64,000 bases of DNA from Candidatus Bipolaricaulota bacterium. GTDB lineage: Bacteria; Bipolaricaulota; Bipolaricaulia; UBA7950; UBA9294. The notes beneath the pieces are model-generated. The model saw only the letters and a program-made list of their open reading frames with translations, ran no database searches and was not told the origin of the DNA. The position numbers and the translations under genes were made by a program. The stretch is from the NCBI GenBank assembly GCA_028277345.1, contig JANQGM010000025.1, forward strand, positions 17,075 to 81,074, read 5' to 3'. This document shows, in pieces, positions 51,193 through 58,094 of this stretch (the first letter of the stretch is position 1; the number at the start of each line of letters is the position of its first letter).

Positions 51193-51516
51193 ATGACGGA
51201 AGCGAACACCAGCCAGCCGACGAATCTAGCGGCCTCCATTCAAATCCAAGACGACGCGGTGGTAAGCCGCACGATCATCAAATCCGATGCGGGGACGGTG
51301 ACGCTCTTCGGCTTCGACGAAGGGCAGGCGCTCAGCGAGCACACGGCCCCCTACGATGCTTTGGTTCAGGTGCTCGAGGGCGATGTACTCGTTCGCATCA
51401 ACCAAATCGAACATCGCGCAAAAGCGGGAGAAATCTTGATCATGCCAGCGAATGAGCCGCATGCCTTGACGGCCATCACGCCGTTCAAGATGTTACTCAC
51501 GATGATCAAGGCCTAA
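51193..51516 (+). CDS. Small cupin domain protein
   Basis: A 107-residue single-domain cupin. The two cupin motifs are visible as GQALSEHTAPYDALVQVLEG (with His in place of the first ligand set) and MPANEPHALTAITPFK. Metal binding is likely; the function of stand-alone cupins is varied. AGAGGAGAAG precedes the ATG at 51193. The glycerol kinase gene follows 40 bases later on the same strand. Confidence 0.9.
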   Translation: MTEANTSQPTNLAASIQIQDDAVVSRTIIKSDAGTVTLFGFDEGQALSEHTAPYDALVQVLEGDVLVRINQIEHRAKAGEILIMPANEPHALTAITPFKMLLTMIKA

Positions 51517-51556
51517 GCTAAAGCAGATCCGACTTCCCACGAAGGGAGCATAGAGG

Positions 51557-53071
51557 TTGACCACGATCGGCGCGATCGACATTGGAACAACGGGCGTTCG
51601 ATTCGTTCTCTATGACGAGGGCGCGAACCCCATCACATCCGCCTATCGGGAGCTTCCCCTCTCTACTCCCAAGCCAGGTTGGGTTGAGCAGGATCCGGAA
51701 ATCCTCCTTGCCTCGACGCTGACCGTTCTCAACGAAGTCCTCGGGCGGGAGGACGCGTCGGCGAGTTCTCTTGCCGGCATTGGCCTGACGAACCAACGCG
51801 AAACCATTGTCGTATGGGATCGCGCGAGCGGACGGCCGCTTCATCCCGCCATCGTATGGCAGGATCGGCGCACGGCGTTGCGTTGCCACGAATTGCAGCA
51901 GCAACTGCACGGACGTCTCATCTCAGAGCGGACGGGGTTGTCTCTTGATCCGTACTTCTCGGCCACGAAGATGGAGTGGCTTCTTCAGAACGTCCCCAAG
52001 TTGCGGAAAATGGCCGCATGCGGCGATGCTCTCTTTGGGACCGTCGATTCATGGCTGCTCTGGCATCTCACCGGAAAGCATGTCACCGATCACACGAACG
52101 CCTCCCGAACGATGCTGTTCAACCTGGAGACGCAAGACTGGGATGACGAACTCCTGGCGCTCTTTGACGTTCCCAAGCGGTGCCTTCCACACGTCCTTCC
52201 CAGCCTGTCTGTCTTCGGCCAGCTCAAGCCCGGACTGGTCGCTGCCGAAGCACCGATTGCCGGAGTCTTGGGAGATCAACAGGCCTCGCTCCTTGGACAA
52301 GGCGTGGTCGATTCCATGCACGCACAGGTTACATGGGGGACGGGCGCGTTTCTGCTGATGAATACGGGGGTCCAGCGTGCCAGGAGTCAATGCGGGCTTC
52401 TCTCGACCCTGGCGCGGACTGATCCCGGCCACCCGCCCGTGTTCGCCCTGGAAGGATCGATCTTCGTGGCCGGCGCGGCCATTCAATGGCTGCGGGACGC
52501 CATGGGGCTGCTGGCGAACGCTTCCGATTCTGAGACCCTAGCGGACGCTGTGGAGTCAACAGACGGTGTTGTTTTCGTTCCCGCATTAACCGGACTGGGA
52601 TCTCCCCATTGGGATCCGGATGCTCGCGGTCTCATCATCGGGATTACACGTGGGACGCGCCGGGAGCATGTGGTGCGTGCGGCGCTTGAGGCCATTGCGT
52701 ATCAGACGCTGGATGTCGTTCGTGCGATGGAAAGGGATACGGGATCTCAGCTCCTTGAACTCCGCGTGGGCGGCGGGGCGGCCGACAACGACTTTCTTTG
52801 CCAGTTTCAAAGCGATATCTTGGGTATTCCCGTCATCCGTCCCCGGCAGATGGAGACGACGGCTCAAGGCGCCGCGTTTGCCGCCGGGATTGCCGTGGGA
52901 TTGTGGGCCAGCGTTCATGAGGTGAGCCGGCTGTGGCAAGAAGATCGCCGATTCGAGCCCGCGCTTTCGACAACGACGCGAGAACGCCTTATCGAAAACT
53001 GGCATCGCGCCATCGATCGCGCGAAAGGCTGGTCTCAGCGTACGGCATTAGGGGAGTTTGAGATGCCATGA
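51557..53071 (+). CDS. glpK: Glycerol kinase (FGGY family)
   Basis: A 504-residue kinase that phosphorylates glycerol to glycerol-3-phosphate. N-terminal ATPase fold IGAIDIGTTGVRFVLYDEG; substrate residues in GLTNQRETIVVWDRASGRPL and VTDHTNASRTMLFNL; C-terminal FGGY block GGGAADNDFLCQFQSDIL. Length is typical. The start is TTG at 51557 with AAGGGAG upstream. It overlaps the following hydrolase gene by 4 bases (ATGA), linking release and activation of glycerol. Confidence 0.95.
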   Translation: MTTIGAIDIGTTGVRFVLYDEGANPITSAYRELPLSTPKPGWVEQDPEILLASTLTVLNEVLGREDASASSLAGIGLTNQRETIVVWDRASGRPLHPAIVWQDRRTALRCHELQQQLHGRLISERTGLSLDPYFSATKMEWLLQNVPKLRKMAACGDALFGTVDSWLLWHLTGKHVTDHTNASRTMLFNLETQDWDDELLALFDVPKRCLPHVLPSLSVFGQLKPGLVAAEAPIAGVLGDQQASLLGQGVVDSMHAQVTWGTGAFLLMNTGVQRARSQCGLLSTLARTDPGHPPVFALEGSIFVAGAAIQWLRDAMGLLANASDSETLADAVESTDGVVFVPALTGLGSPHWDPDARGLIIGITRGTRREHVVRAALEAIAYQTLDVVRAMERDTGSQLLELRVGGGAADNDFLCQFQSDILGIPVIRPRQMETTAQGAAFAAGIAVGLWASVHEVSRLWQEDRRFEPALSTTTRERLIENWHRAIDRAKGWSQRTALGEFEMP

Positions 53072-53907
53072 ACCATCGTGAGGGATTCATCGAAAGCATC
53101 ACAGACTCCAGGCTTTATCATCAGGCATGGCTCCCAGAGGGAGCGCCGCGAGCGTGCATCGTCCTCGTTCACGGACTGGCCGAACACTCCGGCCGCTACA
53201 CGAGACTCATCGAGCAACTTGTTCCGCAAAACTATGCGATCTTTGGGTTGGATCACGTTGGGCATGGAAAGTCAGAAGGGACTAGGGTTTTCGTACGCGC
53301 ATTCTCTGAATTCACTTCCGCTCTTGAAACCTTCATTGCCCACGTCCATGACTCCTATCCCCAACTTCCGCTCTTCCTGTATGCTCATAGCGTGGGGGCA
53401 CTGATCGCTGCCAACACCCTACTGGACTACGACATCGATGTAGCTGGATCCATCTTCTCAGGCCCTTGCGTTAAAGTTCCCACCAGCGTCTCAGCTGCCA
53501 CCGTCACGATGGCAAAGATTCTCTCGCGTCTTGCCCCCAAGCTTGGAATCTCGGCGGTCGATGCACGCGGCGTCAGCCGCGATCCTGATGAAGTGCGCGC
53601 CTATATCGACGATCCCCTCGTTTACTCTGGGAAAACGACGGCGCGCTTGGCGTGCGAGTTGCTGAAGGCCATGCGAAGGGTCCATACGGAAGCTGTGCAA
53701 ATCACGGTTCCCGCGCTGATCCTTCAAGGCGGATGCGACAGCATCGTCGATCCCGATGGCGCGGTCATGCTTTATGACGCGATCGGCTCGCGCGACAAGA
53801 CACTCAAGGTTTATGACGGGCTCTATCATGAAATCCACAACGAACCCGAACATCAGCGCGTGCTGTCGGACGTCGCCGCATGGCTGGAAGAGCAACGACG
53901 AACCTAG
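53068..53907 (+). CDS. Alpha/beta hydrolase, monoacylglycerol lipase-like
   Basis: A 279-residue serine hydrolase of the lysophospholipase/monoacylglycerol lipase group. HGLAEHSGRY (oxyanion region) is the signature; the nucleophile elbow is YAHSVGA (Ser about 112), then Asp in LQGGCDSIVDPDGA and His in GLYHEIHNEPE. There is no signal peptide. Coupled by ATGA overlap to glycerol kinase, it probably frees glycerol from monoacylglycerols for phosphorylation. Confidence 0.92.
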   Translation: MNHREGFIESITDSRLYHQAWLPEGAPRACIVLVHGLAEHSGRYTRLIEQLVPQNYAIFGLDHVGHGKSEGTRVFVRAFSEFTSALETFIAHVHDSYPQLPLFLYAHSVGALIAANTLLDYDIDVAGSIFSGPCVKVPTSVSAATVTMAKILSRLAPKLGISAVDARGVSRDPDEVRAYIDDPLVYSGKTTARLACELLKAMRRVHTEAVQITVPALILQGGCDSIVDPDGAVMLYDAIGSRDKTLKVYDGLYHEIHNEPEHQRVLSDVAAWLEEQRRT

Positions 53908-53990
53908 CCGCTTGCGCCTTCTCGATCTCCCTCTTCGTGCACATGTTGCCTCTTGCCTCCTGGCGGGTTGGGAGCTGAAGCGAAACGCCG

Positions 53991-54806
53991 CTAGGCGGGT
54001 TTCCCCGCTCTCACGGTGAGAAGAAGCGGAAGTTTATCCTCATGCTCCGGCATGCGGAACCAACGTCCGTCCTCGGTCGTCATGCTGGGGAACATCTTGA
54101 AGAACAGGCGGTCGTATTCCTTGACGAGATCGATCTGCAACCCGGCGTCCAACAGCGCGTGCAAGATGTCGCTAACCGACCATTGCCACTCCAACGAAGA
54201 TGTCTTGGAGATGTAACCGGGGTCGGCATAATCCCCATCTCCGGTCCACTCCATCGGGCTCGTCTGATGAAAGTAGGGATAGGTGGGAACCAACACGCCA
54301 TCGACCTCCTCCATGGCCGCCAGGAGAGGGTGCGTTTCCATCAGGTAAAAGAGGCCTCCCGGTTTCAGCGAATCGGCCACAATCCGGCCCCATTCCTGCA
54401 GATCGCGAAGCCAACAGAGAACGCCCCGCGAGGTATAGACGATGTCATAGCGCTCCTCGTCCACTGTTCGAACGTCGTACACACTGGATTGGATGAACCG
54501 GGCGGGAAGATCCAATTCTTCAGAGAGTTGGCGCGCGCAGCGAATCGACTCCTCCGAAAAATCAATGCCCGTGACCACAGCTCCCTGTCGTGCCCAGGCG
54601 AGTGAGTCCGTGCCAATATGGCATTGGAGATGAAGCAGGGACTTGCCGCGAACGGGGCCGATGTCGGCCAGCTCAATCACGTCAAGGATCTCGCGCCCTT
54701 CGCGGAGCATCTTGACCTCTTCATAGGCTTCAAGATGGACGGAGGCGAGCTCGTCCCACAAACGCTGGTTTTGCTTCTCAGCTTGCTGGTCGCTTGGTTT
54801 TGACAT
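53991..54806 (-). CDS. SAM-dependent methyltransferase
   Basis: A 271-residue class I methyltransferase. Motif I variant SLLHLQCHIGTDSLAWARQG, motif II VTGIDFSEESIRCARQLS, then YDIVYTSRGVLCWLRDLQEW and LKPGGLFYLMETHP. The motif with LQCHIGTDS and the C-terminal MEWTGDGDYADPGY are typical of a conserved uncharacterised group. TGAGGAGT precedes the ATG. Confidence 0.9.
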   Translation of the reverse strand: MSKPSDQQAEKQNQRLWDELASVHLEAYEEVKMLREGREILDVIELADIGPVRGKSLLHLQCHIGTDSLAWARQGAVVTGIDFSEESIRCARQLSEELDLPARFIQSSVYDVRTVDEERYDIVYTSRGVLCWLRDLQEWGRIVADSLKPGGLFYLMETHPLLAAMEEVDGVLVPTYPYFHQTSPMEWTGDGDYADPGYISKTSSLEWQWSVSDILHALLDAGLQIDLVKEYDRLFFKMFPSMTTEDGRWFRMPEHEDKLPLLLTVRAGKPA

Positions 54807-54876
54807 GGTGACTCCTCAGATATGTTTCGTGTCAGGATGAGTGACGCGGGGGAAGGGTGCTTCTCAAGGTCATGAT

Positions 54877-55098
54877 TTATCGATGCCGACTTGGCGTTTT
54901 CTCGTTTCCTCTCTTGAAATTACCGGTACAGCGCGCCATCAGGTGCTGCAGATCGGACTCATCCGCGCCTTCGCACGACTCAAGGAAGCGCGCCGCCTCG
55001 GACCCCGTCAGGGTCCGTGCCGGCTTTCCGCGCCACGTGATAAATACCTTCCCGTCTTTGGTCGATCGGTAGGCGAAGTCAGATGCCGGTTGACCCAT
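54877..55098 (-). CDS. Small conserved hypothetical protein, 73 residues
   Basis: Starts MGQPASDFAYRSTKDGKVFI and continues WRGKPARTLTGSEAARFLES, a pattern seen in small proteins of unknown function. It is basic at the C-terminus. AGGAGG lies within the last codons of the upstream nitrilase gene and its ATG shares a base with that gene's TAA, so the pair is translationally coupled. Confidence 0.7.
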   Translation of the reverse strand: MGQPASDFAYRSTKDGKVFITWRGKPARTLTGSEAARFLESCEGADESDLQHLMARCTGNFKRGNEKTPSRHR

Positions 55099-56408
55099 TA
55101 TTTTTCCTCCAAGTTCAATCGTATGACCACTTCGTCGCCCTCCATCTCTCCGGTGGGCTCGAATCCGAGCGAGCGATAGAACGGCCACGGCCCGCCCGCG
55201 ATGGGGACATAGCTGGCGAGAAGTTCGGTCGCCTCCGGCCGCGTCTTCACATGATCGATCAGTTCGTACATCGCCTTGCGCCCAAATCCCTTACCCTGAT
55301 GCGGTCCAGCGATCATCAGCCTCCACAAGTAGTACTGAGGCGTCTCGGGATCGTCATACAGCATGACGAAGCCGACGGCGGTGTCGTCCGCATAGATGCC
55401 TCGATACCAAGCCTTCTCATTGAAATGGGCTTGGGCGATCGAAACGGCGTTCGGAGCAACCATGTTGTCTTGGCCGGGCAGCATCTGTCGGCTGAGCATG
55501 AGGATGTCGCGCAGGTTTTCGTCCAAGATTTCGCGCAGGCTAACCGTTGCTTCATGGGACGGTTCGTTAGCGTAGGGTGATGCAGCTTCTGCGCTGAGCC
55601 ACTTGGGATACAGCTCAGGTCGTCGGTCAGGGAGAAACAGCGAACGTGCGTGGGAGGCCGTCGCTTCATCGAGGGCGAGGTCGCCGTACAAGATGTCGTC
55701 CTCTTGCTTGGCTGCCCGTCCGATGACGTTGCCGGCGGGATTGCAGATGAAGGATTCGCCCGCAAATTCGAGGCGATCTTCCTTCCCGACCCGATTGCAG
55801 AGGGCGATGAAGTAGCCGTTCTGGAACGCGGCGACGCGCATCTCTGCCTCGAACAATCCCTCCGACCATTCATCGACGGCGCCGGCCTGGGGGACAAGAA
55901 CGATCTCGGCGCCCGCCAGTGCCAGGGCGCGCATCATTTCCGGATAATGGCGGTCATAGCAGATGGCGATGCCGACGCGTCCGGCCCGGGTCGCGAAAAC
56001 GGGAGCGCCTGTGTTCCCGGGCGTGTAATAGGTCTTCTCATGGAATCGTTCGTAGTCGGGGATGTGATTCATGCGCGCGATACCGAGCAGCCGGCCGTCG
56101 GCATCGATCACCGGGCTTGTGTCATAGGTTTCCTCTCCGGCGACCTCATAGAGATTGGGAACGATCACCACGCCCAACTCCTTGGCCAAGGCACAGAAGG
56201 CGTCGGTCGTGGGGCCTGGAATCGTTTCGGAAAGCGCCTTGTGGTCTCCCTGTGAAGGGCGCTGAGGGTAAAACGGCTCGAAGGCCAACTCGGCGAACCC
56301 GATGAGCTCGGCGCCTTGTGCGGCGGCGCGGCGTGCGGCCTGTAGTCCTCGCTTGAGATTGTCCGCTTTATCGTGCGTCGCGTGCTGCTGTACGAGAGCC
56401 ATGCGCAT
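55098..56408 (-). CDS. Carbon-nitrogen hydrolase fused to a C-terminal GNAT acetyltransferase
   Basis: A 436-residue two-domain protein. Residues 1 to about 275 form a nitrilase-superfamily amidase with the Glu-Lys-Cys triad in LIGFAELAFEPFYP, FHEKTYYTPGN and VGIAICYDRHYPEM. Residues 290-436 form a GNAT domain (RLMIAGPHQGKGFGRKAMYE, PFYRSLGFEPTG). The nitrilase resembles the N-carbamoylputrescine amidase group. Known nitrilase-GNAT fusions such as YhcX have, to my knowledge, the GNAT first, so this order is reversed. A link to polyamine metabolism is plausible but inferred. GAAGGAG precedes the ATG at 56408. Confidence 0.92.
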   Translation of the reverse strand: MRMALVQQHATHDKADNLKRGLQAARRAAAQGAELIGFAELAFEPFYPQRPSQGDHKALSETIPGPTTDAFCALAKELGVVIVPNLYEVAGEETYDTSPVIDADGRLLGIARMNHIPDYERFHEKTYYTPGNTGAPVFATRAGRVGIAICYDRHYPEMMRALALAGAEIVLVPQAGAVDEWSEGLFEAEMRVAAFQNGYFIALCNRVGKEDRLEFAGESFICNPAGNVIGRAAKQEDDILYGDLALDEATASHARSLFLPDRRPELYPKWLSAEAASPYANEPSHEATVSLREILDENLRDILMLSRQMLPGQDNMVAPNAVSIAQAHFNEKAWYRGIYADDTAVGFVMLYDDPETPQYYLWRLMIAGPHQGKGFGRKAMYELIDHVKTRPEATELLASYVPIAGGPWPFYRSLGFEPTGEMEGDEVVIRLNLEEK

Positions 56409-56468
56409 GGAAACTCCTTCAAAGATGGAAATGAAAGCTTGTCTTGCCACCTTACACGGGGGTACAGG

Positions 56469-56497
56469 TTGACACAACCGGATCGACCGCAGATGCT
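56469..56497 (+). promoter_or_regulatory. Leaderless promoter of the TIM-barrel gene
   Basis: TTGACA (56469-56474) and GATGCT (56492-56497) are 17 bases apart; the ATG at 56504 begins 6 bases after the -10. No Shine-Dalgarno is present. Confidence 0.45.
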
Positions 56498-56503
56498 CCA
56501 CCC

Positions 56504-57379
56504 ATGATGCTAGGCGAAAACAAACGCGCCACCCTGCGATTTGGCGTGGCAGGAAATCCGCCGCATTTCTGGGATTCCGAATTCCGAAAGGATCGGGGAT
56601 ACGCGCCTGCATGGCTTCGGTCGATCGGCCTTGATGCCTTGGAAATCCAGTGCACGTACGGGGTAAGGACGCCGGATTCGCGTGCCGCCCTCTTCCGTGA
56701 GCAGGCGGACGAACACGACATCGCACTGTCCATTCATGGGCCGTACTACATCACCCTGGGAACGGAAGATCCTCAAAAACGCGAGAACTCCCTGCGCGAT
56801 TTACGAAAGAGCATCGAGCTGGCCAAGAAGGTGGGAAGCCGTCGCGTCATCTTTCACCCGGGAGGTGCCGGGAAAGACCGAGAAGGATCTCTGGTGCGGG
56901 CGATCGACGCCCTTCGGGTTCTGGAGGTTGAGGACGAGTTCGGAGACGTGGAGCTGTTTCCGGAGATTGCTGGAAAGGTCGGACAACTTGGTTCTTTGGA
57001 GGAGATTTTGACGATCTGCTCCGAGATTTCACATGCCTGGCCATGCCTCGATCTCGCCCATCTCCATGCTCGAGAAGGCGGCAGCTTTCACGTGCAGGCC
57101 GATTACGAACAGATGTTCGATCGAATCGAAGCGGCGCTTGGAACGGAAGCCTTCGACCGTCTGCACATCCACATGTATCCGATCGAATGGGGTCCCAAGG
57201 GAGAGGTTCGCCATATCTCACTCGAAGGCGCGCCCTGGACAGACGAGCCTCGCTACGAGCCGTTCCTCGACATCCTTGCAGCACGCAACCTCTCAGCCAC
57301 CGTCATCTGCGAAGCCAAGAATTCTCAGGACATCGGAGCCCTGACGATGCAGGCGGCATACCGCGCTCTGTCTCCGTAG
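56504..57379 (+). CDS. AP endonuclease 2-family TIM-barrel protein (Nfo/sugar isomerase-like)
   Basis: A 291-residue TIM barrel of the xylose isomerase-like/endonuclease IV superfamily. Metal-type residues are visible in SIHGPYYI (His), VIFHPGGAGKD (His), ELFPEIAGKVGQLG (Glu), CLDLAHLHAREGG (Asp, His), IHMYPIEWG (His) and ICEAKNS (Glu). The NFPEI-like ELFPEI and G-K-x-x-Q-L-G strings resemble endonuclease IV. DNA repair at abasic sites is therefore likely, but a sugar isomerase is not excluded. ATGs at 56504 and 56507 are possible; neither has a Shine-Dalgarno. Confidence 0.82.
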   Translation: MMLGENKRATLRFGVAGNPPHFWDSEFRKDRGYAPAWLRSIGLDALEIQCTYGVRTPDSRAALFREQADEHDIALSIHGPYYITLGTEDPQKRENSLRDLRKSIELAKKVGSRRVIFHPGGAGKDREGSLVRAIDALRVLEVEDEFGDVELFPEIAGKVGQLGSLEEILTICSEISHAWPCLDLAHLHAREGGSFHVQADYEQMFDRIEAALGTEAFDRLHIHMYPIEWGPKGEVRHISLEGAPWTDEPRYEPFLDILAARNLSATVICEAKNSQDIGALTMQAAYRALSP

Positions 57380-57434
57380 TGGCCTAGACGAAGGCTGTGA
57401 GCTCTTTCCAACAGAACACCTTCGTACGAGGATG

Positions 57435-57480
57435 TTGACTCTTCGCCCGGTTTTCTTATTATTAACTGTCCAGTCAGTTA
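57435..57480 (+). promoter_or_regulatory. Promoter and TetR operator of cassette C
   Basis: TTGACT (57435-57440) and TATTAT (57457-57462) are 16 bases apart. Directly downstream lies the dyad TAACTG-TCCAGT-CAGTTA (57463-57480), which would cover the transcription start. This is the usual place and form of a TetR-family autorepressor site. Confidence 0.7.
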
Positions 57481-57494
57481 TATAAGGAGATGCT

Positions 57495-58094
57495 ATGAGC
57501 CCTCGCCCGAATGTTGAGGATCAACGGAAAAAAGAAATCATCGAGGCTGCACTACGGTGCTTCGCCCGAGATGGGTTTGCCGAGACCTCCATGGATGTCA
57601 TCGCGCGTGAGGCCGGGCTCAGCAAGGCGCTCATTTACTACTACTACAAGAACAAAGAGGATGTCTTTGAAGCGGGGTTTGATGCCTGGATGACGCGAAT
57701 GGTCGATTTGTTCCTCGCTTTGGAAGCCGAAGGGTCGGCTGCCGAGCGGCTGCGGAAGCTGGGTACGGTGATGACGGATAGATATCAAGAACCCGCCGAA
57801 CTCTTCGGACTTCTCTTGGAGTATTGGGCGTTGTCAAAGCGCCGCCAGGTCATGCTCGATCGTTTTCGTGAGGAATTTGGTGCCATGCGCGCGGTCCTCG
57901 CGCGTGTTCTCGATGAAGGTGTTCGGGCTGACGAATTCCGCCCGATAGATACCCAGCAGGTTGCGAGCGTCATTTTCGCCGCGATTGATGGAATCTGGGC
58001 ACATTGGATTCTGGATCCGGAGGCGATGGATCTCGTAAACGCCCTGCAATCGCTGATCGACGTGCTCTTGGAAGGATTGGTGAAGGAAACATGA
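57495..58094 (+). CDS. TetR family transcriptional regulator
   Basis: A 199-residue TetR repressor. The N-terminal helix-turn-helix is IIEAALRCFARDGFAETSMD through AGLSKALIYYYYKNKEDVFE; the rest is the variable helical ligand domain (residues 65-199). TATAAGGAG precedes the ATG. Its stop codon overlaps the MMPL start by 4 bases, so regulator and exporter are made together. It should repress itself and the MMPL-LolA genes through the upstream dyad. Confidence 0.95.
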   Translation: MSPRPNVEDQRKKEIIEAALRCFARDGFAETSMDVIAREAGLSKALIYYYYKNKEDVFEAGFDAWMTRMVDLFLALEAEGSAAERLRKLGTVMTDRYQEPAELFGLLLEYWALSKRRQVMLDRFREEFGAMRAVLARVLDEGVRADEFRPIDTQQVASVIFAAIDGIWAHWILDPEAMDLVNALQSLIDVLLEGLVKET

